In this document: positions 11,838-22,700 of the stretch, piece after piece
Layout: the number at the start of each line of letters is the position of its first letter
How positions within the stretch are numbered: the stretch's first letter is position 1
Virus record (IMG/VR): IMGVR_UViG_3300041016_000734
Span: 1-29,615 of that record
Length of the DNA: 29,615 nucleotides
Origin: a virus
Strand: one strand, 5' to 3'
Notes under the pieces: model-generated
The model's input: the letters and a program-made list of their open reading frames with translations, nothing else
The model's database searches: none
Told to the model about the DNA's origin: nothing
Made by a program: the position numbers and the translations under genes

Positions 11838-12791
11838 TTATGATGCTTTAATAACTACATACTGAGGAAATGCTACTTGAGCTCCAACTTTCAACTTAGC
11901 TCTAAAGTAAGTGATGTTGTCTCTGATGTCATACCAGAATTGGAAGCCATCACCATTTCTTGCCTCACCGAAGCTGTCTGTTCCGAAGAAGAAGTTAGAA
12001 GATGGTGTTAAAACCGCCTCGTTTCTTCCGTTAAGACCTCTTGTTGCTACAACTCTAACATTAGTGTTAGTGTAGTTCTCAAGAACCCAAGTGTGACCAG
12101 CAACTCCGTCATATCCGAAGAAGTAGTTATTGTTTCTTAATGTGTTCATTAATACTCTAAAGTTTGCGTGTGAAACGAAAAGTGTTAAATCATTTGCATC
12201 TAAAACATCATTTGGAATTAAAGCAATCATATCATCAACGATGTCTAATGAATTTGCTGTTGTGAATGCTCCTGAATAAGTTGTAGAAATTACAGAGTTT
12301 GTAGCTGATGTATTCTCTAAAATATGAAGAAGACCATTACAAAGTGCTAAGTTACCACCTCCGTAAGTTGAATTCACAGAACCTTTCCAGAAGATGTCTT
12401 CTACAAATTGTCCTACTTTTTCTACTTTGTTAGCAAGATATAATTGATTAAACGCTTCTGGAGCGAATTCATTATAACTTCCTTCTTTTGCTAATTGTCC
12501 TATCCAATACTGTTCAAATTCATCTACACAGATGCTTTCTTCTACTTTAATTGGACATACGGTTATATCTCTCTGTGTAAGAGTTGTTGAACCTGTTGGT
12601 GAGATTGTTCCACAGCCACCTGCAGCTGCAGTAAGAGTGTTGTTTAAGATGTTAATACTATCTGCGTATTTAATTCCAGTTTGAACTGAAATATAATCAA
12701 AAGTATTACCAACCAATACAGCCTCTTTCAATAAAATACCAGACAATTGGTCTGTATATTTTGTTAAACTTCCTAAATTTAATGTTGCCAT
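11838..12791 (-). CDS. Major capsid protein (HK97-like)
   Basis: A 317-residue protein following the scaffold gene. VCPIKVEESICVDEFEQYWI (about 83-102) and the segment AFNQLYLANKVEKVGQFVED fit the E-loop/spine part of HK97-fold capsid proteins of Bacteroidota phages. The C-terminal half (LFVSHANFRVLMNTL; later NITYFRAKLKVGAQVAFPQY) is the typical P/A-domain end with a final hydrophobic strand. It forms the icosahedral head. It is richer in G+C than the early genes, as expected for a highly expressed gene. No cross-linking residue assignment can be made by eye. Confidence 0.85.
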   Translation of the reverse strand: MATLNLGSLTKYTDQLSGILLKEAVLVGNTFDYISVQTGIKYADSINILNNTLTAAAGGCGTISPTGSTTLTQRDITVCPIKVEESICVDEFEQYWIGQLAKEGSYNEFAPEAFNQLYLANKVEKVGQFVEDIFWKGSVNSTYGGGNLALCNGLLHILENTSATNSVISTTYSGAFTTANSLDIVDDMIALIPNDVLDANDLTLFVSHANFRVLMNTLRNNNYFFGYDGVAGHTWVLENYTNTNVRVVATRGLNGRNEAVLTPSSNFFFGTDSFGEARNGDGFQFWYDIRDNITYFRAKLKVGAQVAFPQYVVIKAS

Positions 12792-12820
12792 TTTATATTA
12801 TTTTATTTTTTGTGGTTTAT

Positions 12821-13432
12821 TTACCTATTGTTTCTTCTTGCTTTCTCTCTGATAGCCATAATGTCTACAGCTCCAATAGAGTTTGCTTTTTCTTCTAATG
12901 ACTTAAATTCAGCCACTGCTGCTTCAATCTTAGATGTTGATGGTTGTTCAGCAATTTTAGAAAATTCTTGTTTCATTTTCTCATTTTCCTCTTCAACTTC
13001 ACCGAATTTTTTTGCCATTTCAGCAATCATTTCTTCACATTTAACAAGTCTTTCCATTACTTGTTTCATTTCTTCTGCTTTTGGCTCTTCTTTTTTGTCT
13101 TCAGCTGCCTCAACTTCAACATCATCAGTTTCTTCAACTTGGACATCATCAGTTTCTTCATCTTCCAATTCTGCGTCTGGTTCAACCATTGCTTTAATTT
13201 TACCAGCCTCTACAACTATCTTAACACCATCGTCAAATGTATATTCTCCATCTAAAAGAGGAACATTATTTCCTTCTTCGTCTCTCAAATATACTTCCGA
13301 ACCAATCATAAAGTTCTCATCTGGTGTAACAATTAATCTATCTGCAGATTTTTGTTCAGCGAATTTAGCCTCAGGTGATACTAACGATTTCAATTGTGTC
13401 TTGATTTTCTCAATTAACTCTTGTTTATTCAT
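12821..13432 (-). CDS. Scaffolding protein
   Basis: I choose the start at 13432 (MNKQELIEKI), which follows a late-type promoter; the longer frame to 13606 runs through the promoter and is not coding. The 203-residue product has a small beta-like domain near 40-85 (VTPDENFMIGSEVYLRDEEG, then LLDGEYTFDDG). A very acidic linker comes next (EDEETDDVQVEETDDVEVEA), and a coiled coil (about 115-160) and a basic C-terminus (REKARRNNR) end the protein. Acidic linker, coiled coil and basic tail directly upstream of the capsid gene are the hallmark of scaffolds, which guide capsid assembly and then leave. Confidence 0.82.
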   Translation of the reverse strand: MNKQELIEKIKTQLKSLVSPEAKFAEQKSADRLIVTPDENFMIGSEVYLRDEEGNNVPLLDGEYTFDDGVKIVVEAGKIKAMVEPDAELEDEETDDVQVEETDDVEVEAAEDKKEEPKAEEMKQVMERLVKCEEMIAEMAKKFGEVEEENEKMKQEFSKIAEQPSTSKIEAAVAEFKSLEEKANSIGAVDIMAIREKARRNNR

Positions 13433-13456
13433 TGTATTATTTATTTTTTTATATAC

Positions 13457-13485
13457 TATAATAGATATAGCATTGTTTTTTCTAA
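13457..13485 (-). promoter_or_regulatory. Late-type promoter for the scaffold/capsid/tube unit
   Basis: The minus strand reads TTAGAAAAA (13485-13477), 11-bp spacer, TCTATTATA (13465-13457). The TCTATTATA box is followed by GTATATAAAAAAAT in place of TAAAAAA. The start codon is 24 bases further, at 13432. Confidence 0.75.
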
Positions 13486-13508
13486 AATTCAACCTAACTT
13501 TTTTTACT

Positions 13509-14690
13509 TTATGTTCTTTTAGGATGTTTTTTAGGTAGTAAGTCATTATCATCAACATACTTTTTGTTTTCTGGTCTTCCGTTCTTAACAATATAAATAA
13601 AAGCATTTACTCTTGCTAAGGCCCATTGTTCTGCTGACTTAACTAAAGGTGAATGACTTACATTAAAAGCACCAACACCTCTTTGATAAACAGATTTTAA
13701 CATACCTACATCAACTCCATATCCTAATTTCTCTTTATATTTTTCATTAAAGTCATCTGCTTTTCCTTTTAGTATTTCTTCTACTCTTTCAGAAACTTTT
13801 GCTCCTCTTGATGATGATGCGTCACCTTTAGCAGAACCTTCACCTTTTGGATTTTTATTAGGTGTGTCTGATTTAGGTGCCTTAGGTGATTTTTTAACAC
13901 CACCTCTTGGTCCTATAACTGCTAATTCATCTTCATGATATAAATACTCACTATCTTCTGTGTGAGTAGCACCAGTCATTAATCTACCTGATGCGTCTTT
14001 ATGTGTAGGTCCTGTATATAATTTACCATCAGCTGTATAGTGAGGAACACCTTTTTCATATTTTCCTACTTCAGCAAAAATTTGTAGTAAATCTTCTAAT
14101 TCTAAATCATCTATTGTTACTTCTTTACTTAAACTAACTAATTGTTGTCCTAATAAACCTTCAATACTAAAACCAAACTTTTCATTACCTTTAACTTCTT
14201 CTAACCAGAAGTTAGTATCTTCAACCTTAACCATAATCATATAAGTTCCTACTGGAACCTCAAATCCATACATTCTTGATTTATCATATACTTCATTTTC
14301 AACAATCCAATCTTCCATAATAAAAGCATCTACCATTTGATTAGAATGGTCTATGTTAATCTTTCTGTTAGAACCATATTTGTTAAACTTTTCAACCATC
14401 TTTTCAATAGTTTCTTTTGTGAATACAACATAATACTGACCATACTTTTCATCTTCTCTGTATATTTTCATATTAGGAATTAAAGCCGGTCCAACTATAA
14501 TTTGTTTATCATCAGAAACTTCCTTAAAAGACATAACTGATTGTTCTCCATTAAACATCATACCTTTCATAGAAATTGCTGGCTCATCTACTAATGAAAT
14601 AAGTGATATACCAGTCTCATCATTATCATCAACAACGATTTCATAAACTGGTAGTTTACTCTTATCTATTTTTTCTAATTTTCCCTTCAT
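13509..14690 (-). CDS. XkdF-like prohead serine protease with C-terminal DUF5824-like domain
   Basis: I start it at 14690 (MKGKLEK...), since the extension to 14732 overlaps the tape-measure end; the product has 393 residues. The N-terminal half matches the XkdF family: LVDEPAIS (33-40), VGPALIP (66-72), then H115 in INIDHSN and S175 in KFGFSIEG as probable catalytic residues. The middle has two glycine-threonine-histidine repeats (KLYTGPTHK and RLMTGATHT), a motif often seen in phage head proteins, then a Pro/Ser/Lys-rich linker. The C-terminus (about 310-385) resembles DUF5824 (RGVGAFNVSHSP, EQWALARVNAFIYIV). It would mature the prohead by cleaving scaffold and capsid proteins. It lies just before the scaffold. 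Confidence 0.82.
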   Translation of the reverse strand: MKGKLEKIDKSKLPVYEIVVDDNDETGISLISLVDEPAISMKGMMFNGEQSVMSFKEVSDDKQIIVGPALIPNMKIYREDEKYGQYYVVFTKETIEKMVEKFNKYGSNRKINIDHSNQMVDAFIMEDWIVENEVYDKSRMYGFEVPVGTYMIMVKVEDTNFWLEEVKGNEKFGFSIEGLLGQQLVSLSKEVTIDDLELEDLLQIFAEVGKYEKGVPHYTADGKLYTGPTHKDASGRLMTGATHTEDSEYLYHEDELAVIGPRGGVKKSPKAPKSDTPNKNPKGEGSAKGDASSSRGAKVSERVEEILKGKADDFNEKYKEKLGYGVDVGMLKSVYQRGVGAFNVSHSPLVKSAEQWALARVNAFIYIVKNGRPENKKYVDDNDLLPKKHPKRT

Positions 14691-14706
14691 ATTTATAATA
14701 TATTTT

Positions 14707-17337
14707 TTAACCAATAACGGCTCTATTTTCAATAACTTTTACTTTGTTTTGTGTATTAGTTATATCTGTTTCTGTTACATATACTTTTGTTGCTCCAGCA
14801 CCGTTTCCGCCACCTTGTGCTGAACCTTGACCTAATCCGAAGAATTGTGTTGGTGAAAATGATGATGCTGCGGTTCCACCTTCTCCTCCTCCACCAGCTA
14901 CATCTGGTGTTGCTGGTGGTGTTGGTGCTGAACTACTCTCAAATTTAGATGCCGCAATTTTTGCTATGTTTGTAGCTGTTGTAATTGCAGCGAATGCGAG
15001 TGAAGCAATACCTGCTGGGTTTGGAATAGGTCCAATAGCAATAGGTGCTTGTGCTAATGATGTTGTGATTGATTTAAATCCATCAATAACTGCCATTCCT
15101 AATTGTAATGCTTTATTAACTTTAAATTGTTTTTTAGCAATTGCTTCTTCTTCTTTTGAACCTTTTTCAGCCTTATTTTTCTTAAACGCGAATAAAACAT
15201 CTGATATTCCCTGAACCGCAGTTGCTCCTTTTTGTGCCCATTCAGCCGCATCACTAAATTCTTTTATCTTAAGTAATCTTGTCTTCTCTGTAAGTTCTTT
15301 TGTTGCCTCAAAAGCTGTATCGTCAGCCTCTTTCTTCTTCTGTCTATACTCTTCTTCAATTGCTGCTATTTCAGCCTCTGAGAGTTCTTTATTATTCAAT
15401 TTAGCAAGTCTCTCAGCTTCTAAAGCTTCTAATTGTAAGTTCTTTATATTATCAATCTCAGCCGCTTCTTCAGCGAATGTTCCTTGTGTTCTTGCCGCAT
15501 CAAATTCTGCTTGTGAAAGTTTTGTATTTGCTACCGTAGTTGCACTATCTAATATCTTTTGATTGTTAGCAACTTCTAAATCAGTTAATTGTGTGTTAAT
15601 TTCTTTTATTTGATTTGATGCTTCTAATTCAATTTTAGTTCTTTCATCTGCTGTTAATTCTGCACTTGATAATTTTATATCTCTTTCAGCTTCAACCTGT
15701 TTAATTGTTGCATTTAATCTTTGTTCTTCTGTTGTAGCTCTTAATACTTCAATCTCTGCTTCTGTTAATTTAACTTTATTCGCAGCATCTAAAACATTTT
15801 TATTATATGTTTCATTTAATTTTGCTCTCTTATCTATATTCTCTTGTATAATAATAGTTAATTGTGCTTCAGATAATTCTAATGCCTTTCTATTTTTCTT
15901 TTGGAAGTCTTCAACTTTATTAATAGATACTATCTCAGCATCTAATCTTGCTTTTGAGCCTTCTTCTGTTGAAACAACTTTTGCCTTTTCACTATCAATT
16001 AAAGCTTTTAATTCTTTTCCCTTACCTGATTTATAATTATCATTGGCTTCTTTTGCTCTATCAGCATCTTCCTTAGCCTTTGCCGCCTGAACCTTTTTAG
16101 CCTCATTATTATAGAACTTTTCAATCTCAGCTTTTGCCGCCTCAAGGTCTTTTGTTGATGCTCCTAATTTTTTAGCCTTAACTATTTGTGCCTCTATATC
16201 AGCAAGTTCTTTTTCTTTATTAATTTCAAGAAGTTTCTTATTCTTCTCAAGTTCATCTGTTACATTTCTTAATTGTAAATCTCTTAATGTTTTTGCTGAT
16301 GTCTTATTCATTTGAACTATTGCCGCATTCTTAGCAATTTCATTTTCTCTAATTGCGGCATTGTTCTTCTTATAATCATCAAATCTTTTATCAAGTTCTT
16401 TCTGTTGTTCTTCTGTTAATTCACCACCTGCTTCTTCAATTGCTCTTAATGCATTAATTTCAGTGTTAAGTTGTTCTTGTGTAGCCATTAATGTATCTTG
16501 TTTAACATCAAAAACACTTTTCTCATTTGCTATTTGAATACCTGTCTTCTTTTCAATCGCAGCAATCTCTTCATCTGTTAATCCTTCTACTAAACCTAAT
16601 AACTTTTCTCTCTCAGCACCTTCATCTTGTATTGCCTTTTTAATATCTTCTCCATTTTTAAGTGTTTGTTCAGCATAGTCATTCTGTGCGTTTGTTGTTA
16701 AACCTAACCAGTCAGTTAAAGCCTTAAATGCGTCAACTACAAATCCAATTGATGCTTTAATAGCATCTAAAATTGGTTTAAGTAGTCCTAAACTATCTAA
16801 TAATTTAATAACTGCTACTACAATCAAAGTAATAATTGTTGCTAGTAAGAAAATTGGGTTTGTAAGTAATGCTTTTCCTAAAGACATGAATGTTGAACCT
16901 AAACCTTTAACGGCTCCACCAAGATTTCCTAATGCTCCACCAATACCACCAAATCCAGTAACTAATTTACCATCTACTACTGGTGTAAATGTGTTTAATA
17001 AACCTTCAGCACCAATTTTTGCCTTATCAAAATCTAAGTTTAATATACTTTCTTTTAATAAACCAAATGAACCAGTCAATCTTTCTACTGGTGTTCCTTC
17101 TAATGTTCTTGTTCTGTCTTGAATGTCACCAATAGCATCTCTTGTCTCAGCTAATTTCTGAGCAGCACTTGTTGATGCTTGTGATAATTTATCAAAGTTT
17201 TCACCAGATGCATCACCAACTTCTGATTGTAATTGTTGTATTTCAAGTAAAGCCTTTTTTAATTGACCTAATGATTTTGCTGCCTCTGCACTATCTACAG
17301 CGGCATCTATTCTCAATTTTATATCTTTCTCAGCCAT
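14707..17337 (-). CDS. Tail tape measure protein
   Basis: An 876-residue protein with a short helical N-terminus, Gly-rich loops (about 129-150), one strong membrane-like helix (about 160-180, NPIFLLATIITLIVVAVIKLL), a central part of about 500 residues that is nearly pure coiled coil (Ala/Glu/Lys-rich), and a more hydrophobic, Gly/Ala-rich C-terminus. This is the usual composition of a tape measure, which sets tail length and helps DNA passage. At roughly 0.15 nm per residue the tail would be about 130 nm. It sits after the fibre gene and before the protease, and not behind the frameshifted chaperone as in most siphophages. Confidence 0.9.
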   Translation of the reverse strand: MAEKDIKLRIDAAVDSAEAAKSLGQLKKALLEIQQLQSEVGDASGENFDKLSQASTSAAQKLAETRDAIGDIQDRTRTLEGTPVERLTGSFGLLKESILNLDFDKAKIGAEGLLNTFTPVVDGKLVTGFGGIGGALGNLGGAVKGLGSTFMSLGKALLTNPIFLLATIITLIVVAVIKLLDSLGLLKPILDAIKASIGFVVDAFKALTDWLGLTTNAQNDYAEQTLKNGEDIKKAIQDEGAEREKLLGLVEGLTDEEIAAIEKKTGIQIANEKSVFDVKQDTLMATQEQLNTEINALRAIEEAGGELTEEQQKELDKRFDDYKKNNAAIRENEIAKNAAIVQMNKTSAKTLRDLQLRNVTDELEKNKKLLEINKEKELADIEAQIVKAKKLGASTKDLEAAKAEIEKFYNNEAKKVQAAKAKEDADRAKEANDNYKSGKGKELKALIDSEKAKVVSTEEGSKARLDAEIVSINKVEDFQKKNRKALELSEAQLTIIIQENIDKRAKLNETYNKNVLDAANKVKLTEAEIEVLRATTEEQRLNATIKQVEAERDIKLSSAELTADERTKIELEASNQIKEINTQLTDLEVANNQKILDSATTVANTKLSQAEFDAARTQGTFAEEAAEIDNIKNLQLEALEAERLAKLNNKELSEAEIAAIEEEYRQKKKEADDTAFEATKELTEKTRLLKIKEFSDAAEWAQKGATAVQGISDVLFAFKKNKAEKGSKEEEAIAKKQFKVNKALQLGMAVIDGFKSITTSLAQAPIAIGPIPNPAGIASLAFAAITTATNIAKIAASKFESSSAPTPPATPDVAGGGGEGGTAASSFSPTQFFGLGQGSAQGGGNGAGATKVYVTETDITNTQNKVKVIENRAVIG

Positions 17338-17356
17338 CTATTATTAATTTATTTTA

Positions 17357-19654
17357 TTAGTCTGTTGTATTCATTTCAACATAAACTTCCCAGTCAATAT
17401 TTGTTGCTGCTTCACCAGTAACTCTAACTATAATTGTTGTTCCTGATATAGATATAGTTGATGTTGCTGTTGAAAAGTTTGTTTTTTCAACCTTATCTAA
17501 TGTTCCTACTAATGTAACGGTTGTTCCATCAAATAAATATAAACCAAACATCTCTGATAAATACGCTTTAGTGTAATCAGTTTTAACTCCAGTAACTCTA
17601 ACTTTATATGATTTTGGTCCTGAATTGACACATTGAAATGTATGTATGGTTGTAATAGTATTGTTCGCAGTTGATGCTCTCTCAAATGAAATATTATTTG
17701 ATATAATACCATTAGAAGTCATTGTGATTTTACCATTACCTATATCATTCCATGTTTGTGTAGATAAATTAATTTGCTTACCAACATTATCAACGATTAC
17801 TGCTTGAATTGATGAACCACCATCAGTTGATTGTATTTTAGCCTGTAAATTATCAACAATAACAGATGATTGAACACCGGTTGATGTTTCATCTACAAAT
17901 AATCTACCAATCATAGTTGATGAATTTACTGAAACATATACATTATCTAACGATACTTGATTTTTTGATTTAATACCAGTTTCATTGGTTGATAATCCTT
18001 GTGGGTCAATATATAAATTATCTACTTTTTGTCCAGTAGCATCATTAGAAGTTATAACAACATTAGTATCTGATAAATCAATTTGGCTATTATCACTTGT
18101 CGTGATATTTGATGAACCTAATTGAATTCCAGGTGAAACACCAGAAGCTATTGATAAATTATTATTATAACTTGAACCATCTGTATTATTTAGTTGAATT
18201 TGGCTTGGCATCACAATAAGAGTAGAATTAGTTGTGCCATCATCAGATAAAATACCTGAACCTCCAAGGACGGTTAAACCTTGTGGGTCTAAATAAAAAG
18301 TATCTGTTATTGTATTAACAACATCAGTCGCTGATGATATAATATTATCTGGTGTGTATATTGATTGTGCTATATTACCAGTTGTAATATCTTCTGATGA
18401 AATTCCTGTTTTTGTAGTATAAGTAGATGGGTCTACTGAAATAGTATCTATTCTCGTTAAAGAAACATCAGTCGCATATGATACAATATTATGTGGTGTG
18501 TATATTGATTGTGCTATATTACCACTTAATGTATCTTCTGATGTAATTCCAGTATTACCAGTATCTAAGGTAATCAAATCAACGTGATTATTTGGTATAT
18601 CATTTAAAGCTAGTGTAGTATATAGTGATGTTATATTAGTAGTGCTGTAAATATTAGCATCACCAGAAGTAATTTCAACTCCCTGTCCTACTCCGTTTAA
18701 GGTAATCAAATCAACGTGATTATTTGGTATATCATTTAAAGCTAGTGTAGTATATAGTGATGTTATATTAATAGTGCTGTAAATATTAGCATCACCAGAA
18801 GTAATTTCAACTCCCTGTCCTCCTCCGTTGTGTATATTAATTTGTGATGTTTCACCAGCTCCATCAACAGAAGCAAGTATAATATTATCTGGTGTATGTG
18901 TTGTTTGTGAATAAATACCAGTTGTAGTATTAATTGACGTAATACCAGTTCCACCTGTTAATCCTTGTGGGTCTAATTTAATAGTATCTGTTATGGTTGA
19001 AGCTACATCAGTCGCTGTTGATATAATATTATTTGGTGTGTGGTTTGTTGTTGTTGAATTACCAGTTGTTATATCATCTGATATAATACCAGTAATACCT
19101 ATTTGTGGATTGATATTAAAAGTATCTGTTATTCCTAATGCACTTTCATTAATGACGATAGTATAGGCATCAGGATTTGATTGTATTGTAGATAAGTTTG
19201 TTGTTGATAAATCTGTAATAGTTTGAACTGATGCGCCCGGGGAAATTTCTAATAGATGAGTAAATAATACATTTTCTGTATATATCCCAACCTCATTTGG
19301 TCTTGCTGTTGTTCCTAAACTAATACTTGCTGAACCACCGCCCTTAATTAAATCATCAACTGAAATAACAATATCATTACCACCAGTTGTATTACCAACC
19401 GATAATGTATCTGTTAAATTTTCAGCACCAGCTGTTCCACCTACAAACTCAAATTCTTTTATCTCATCATTAATTCTGATGTAAGCCTTTTTGCTATCTT
19501 CATTAACACCTATCTCACTTAAAGCAAGTTCTGTTCCATTTACATTCCATGTTCCATCTGTGAAATCTTCTGATGGTGGAACTGAAAAAGTTGCTGATGC
19601 TGAACCTGAAAGAGTATGATGTGAAAGTCTACTATATTGAGTAATTTTTGACAT
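17357..19654 (-). CDS. Repeat-rich tail fibre protein
   Basis: A 765-residue Thr/Ser/Asn-rich protein composed mainly of short beta-repeat units. Recurrent phrases include 'TPDNI', 'ATDV', 'ITDT' and 'DPQGL'. The N-terminus (about 1-140) begins SRLSHHTLSGSASATFSVPP and could dock to the tail tip. An exact 44-residue tandem duplication is in the middle, and the C-terminal about 110 residues (from FERASTANNTITTIHTFQCV) look like a globular receptor-binding end. This is likely the host-recognition fibre. It starts 21 bases after a late-type promoter and leads into the tape measure. Confidence 0.72.
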   Translation of the reverse strand: MSKITQYSRLSHHTLSGSASATFSVPPSEDFTDGTWNVNGTELALSEIGVNEDSKKAYIRINDEIKEFEFVGGTAGAENLTDTLSVGNTTGGNDIVISVDDLIKGGGSASISLGTTARPNEVGIYTENVLFTHLLEISPGASVQTITDLSTTNLSTIQSNPDAYTIVINESALGITDTFNINPQIGITGIISDDITTGNSTTTNHTPNNIISTATDVASTITDTIKLDPQGLTGGTGITSINTTTGIYSQTTHTPDNIILASVDGAGETSQINIHNGGGQGVEITSGDANIYSTINITSLYTTLALNDIPNNHVDLITLNGVGQGVEITSGDANIYSTTNITSLYTTLALNDIPNNHVDLITLDTGNTGITSEDTLSGNIAQSIYTPHNIVSYATDVSLTRIDTISVDPSTYTTKTGISSEDITTGNIAQSIYTPDNIISSATDVVNTITDTFYLDPQGLTVLGGSGILSDDGTTNSTLIVMPSQIQLNNTDGSSYNNNLSIASGVSPGIQLGSSNITTSDNSQIDLSDTNVVITSNDATGQKVDNLYIDPQGLSTNETGIKSKNQVSLDNVYVSVNSSTMIGRLFVDETSTGVQSSVIVDNLQAKIQSTDGGSSIQAVIVDNVGKQINLSTQTWNDIGNGKITMTSNGIISNNISFERASTANNTITTIHTFQCVNSGPKSYKVRVTGVKTDYTKAYLSEMFGLYLFDGTTVTLVGTLDKVEKTNFSTATSTISISGTTIIVRVTGEAATNIDWEVYVEMNTTD
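18567..18830 (-). repeat. 132-bp tandem duplication inside the fibre gene
   Basis: Two adjacent copies of 132 bp (18567-18698 and 18699-18830) differ at only three or four positions, mostly at the 3' edge (plus strand). The unit encodes 44 residues and keeps the reading frame, so the fibre shaft is lengthened by one module. Such high identity indicates a recent event. Confidence 0.9.
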
Positions 19655-19674
19655 TAATAATTTATATTTTTTTA

Positions 19675-19703
19675 TATAATAGATAAACTATCATTTTTTC
19701 TAA
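19675..19703 (-). promoter_or_regulatory. Late-type promoter for the fibre/tape-measure/protease unit
   Basis: The minus strand reads TTAGAAAAA (19703-19695), 11-bp spacer, TCTATTATA (19683-19675), TAAAAAAA, then ATG at 19654. The first base of the motif directly follows the stop codon of the 1108-residue gene. Confidence 0.75.
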
Positions 19704-22700
19704 TCATTCTTCAATATTATATCTACCACCTGAAATATAACTAACCGTATCATAAGAGCCTTGCTCTCTAACAGAATTTCTTGAAGCAGAAATATAATTT
19801 GGAACCTTAGATGAAAAAGGATTTAACACTTCATTTCTTGAAGCACTTACTTCATCTACTGATTGAATAATAATTGCGTTTATTAAAAATTCATTAGAAG
19901 TTTCTAAGATTTGATTATCACCTATAACAAATGAATTCTTAACATCAGGTGATATAGTATTGTTAGAACCTAATAAAAAGTTATTCTCACTTCCTGCTGA
20001 AACTTTATTATTATCACCTTGAATAAAGTTTTTATCTGATGAAACTATATTTGAACTACCTGAAACAATAACATTACTTGCGAATACTTGGTTGTCTCTA
20101 CCTGAAACAATAACATCTGATTTTGTTGTTAAGTTTGTTGTGTTTGTTTTTAAGGCTCCTGATAAAATACCTGGTTTTCCTAATGGTCTTCCAAGGACTA
20201 TATCTTTTCCTGATGCTATAACACCAGTTGTTGTAGATGGCTTTCCTGTTCCTGTTGATAAAACAGCAATAGTATCTTTTGCTCTTTGCGCAATTAATCT
20301 CTTAAATGGTCTTTGTATTGTAATATAAATTGATTTAATCAATTCAACTTTAACTAATGCCTCTTTTGTTGGGTCATAGTTAAGTATCTTATTAACTTTA
20401 TAATATTGATTGTTAATAAATATATTATCACTAAATCTAAAATCTGCTATATCAAATGGACTTAAATAAAAACTTGCTGTTATAATTCTACTATCTCTAT
20501 CAGAAATTTCATTTGTTGTATTCTCCCAGTATGATGTAAATAAGTTATTATTAGTAACCGTATCTTCTGGATAATATAATCCTGTTGTTTGACCCCAGTT
20601 TAAGTCATATGAAGGTTGTTGTGGATTATCAAAATGTCCTAAGTAAGGATATGCCTTATATCTAACACCCTCAAATTGCCATGTGTCATTGTCTGATGCT
20701 GTTGGTAGTAAACCATTTAGTGGTGTAATTGTTCCTGAAACTGCTGCTCCTGAACCTACTGATGAAAATGGTATATTAATAACAATTGTTCTTGTGTCTA
20801 CAATTTGTAATATTTTAAATTGACCTTGAAGCATTGGCTTTAACACACCACCATCTGATTGATTAATTGAAATCCAATCTCCAACTTGATAGTTTGGATG
20901 TATTAAATTTGTAAATCCTGTTGTTGTTAATTTAGTATATGCATTATATGGACCACCTGATTGAAATTGATAATCAGAATAAACCCATGTTGACTTTGTT
21001 GATGAATTAAACCTTGTTAAAATTCTTGGATTGTGTTCTGTTCTACTTAAAACATTATTCTCAACCTTAGCAATAACTGGAATAACAAATTGAACTGAAC
21101 CTTCTAATGGAATAAGTGGTGTTGGTGAAAATTGTATCTCTACTTTCTTTTGTCCTGTAATAAAATCATTATCAATAAAATATTGATACTCACCATATGC
21201 GAGGCCTCCTCTGTTGTTTTTGTAATCCTCGTTGTAAATGTCTTTGTCATCCTTATATCTAAAGTTTGTCTGTCTATTTTGAGTTTCTGCGAGTATCTGC
21301 TCTTCAATAGGCTCATTTATATTAAGTTTTCTCGTCCAATCTTTAACTCTACCAGCTGCATAGTAGGCATCTCTTGGTTCAATTATTAATGTTCTCTCAA
21401 TTTGTTTTGATGGTTCAACTATTAAGTTAAACATTTTAACAATTGAAGTAATAAAATCTTTTTGCTTGAAGTTTGTTGGAAGAACTTGTGTATAATCTAT
21501 TTCTTCATTAACTAATACATTATCTGTAAGTATATTAAAGAATTTATTACTTTGACTAAATGTTCCAACTTGACTACCATTTAGATATCTTGTCTTATAA
21601 GTAATACCTCCAGCAACTTCAGTTGGTGAAAGTAAGTTTGCGTTTCCTACTTGTTGTCTTAATGTCTTACTATTAATACCAAATTCAACTTCAACAAACA
21701 CTTTTTCACCTGGATATAATTTCTTTCTATTTGTTGTGCTATCATCTAATATATCAGTAGTAATTTGACCTGATACTCTCTTACCACCTAAACCAGATTG
21801 TAATCCAGGTATTTGTGATGTTAAGAATTTAAGAGGTGCTGTAGAACCATTTACGGGTATAACAACACCACCACTTACGGTAGCACCAGTAGCAGGATTT
21901 CTACTTCTTCTAAAACAAATAGAAGTTGAAGGAAGAGTTCCTCCTTGTTTATTTTTATTATAATTTGTTAGTAAGTTAAATGTAATATCAAAGTCACATA
22001 CAAATCTACCTGATACAAAATTAATAGGTGCTGTATATTCATACAAAGTAGTATTATATAAATTATCAGGGTCACCATCTGGTGGAGCTTCATTATTAAA
22101 AGGAACTCTTGTCTTTGTTAATTGAACTTGTCTATCTTGTGCTTGTTGTCCTAATATCTGATTTGTGTAAATATCTACAACATCAAAAAAGTCAGGTATA
22201 ATATAAATATCATTATTATAAATGCTAGGCCATGATGATGGGTCTGGTGATGGTATATTAGCTGAAAATGTAGCACTTTGTGTTCTACCAATTGAAAATT
22301 TATCAGAGATTGAATTAACATTTCTTACTATCTCTTTTTTATTAAACGGAATATATAAACTCTCAAATACTTCATCGTTTAAGAAATCAGATTGATATGA
22401 ATAACCAGCATCATTAAATATTTTATTCCAAATATATTTAACATTCGTTGATGGATACATTTGTGTTGTCTTAACTTGTGTATTATATGTTGTTGTCCAT
22501 CCATTTATACTTCCTAAGTTCCAATTATATCCATAATCAATAAGAGGATAGAAATAACCTTTATCCCATGATGCTGTCCATGATTGTCTAATGTTATTTG
22601 CTGTCCAGTTGTGATTTAATTCACTAAAATCTAAATCTGTTAAGAACTTTTCTCCAAGTTGCTTGAAAAAATTGTCATTATCTGCGTAGATTACTATCTC

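Noticed and set aside
12810-13538. Plus-strand Ser-rich frame of 242 codons
   Set aside because: It is antisense to the scaffold gene; the long acidic repeats produce it.
13433-13606. N-terminal extension of the scaffold
   Set aside because: It would run through the late promoter and the 3' end of the protease gene; the start at 13432 is well supported.
16886-17360. Plus-strand frames within the tape-measure gene
   Set aside because: Complementary shadows without start context or promoter.
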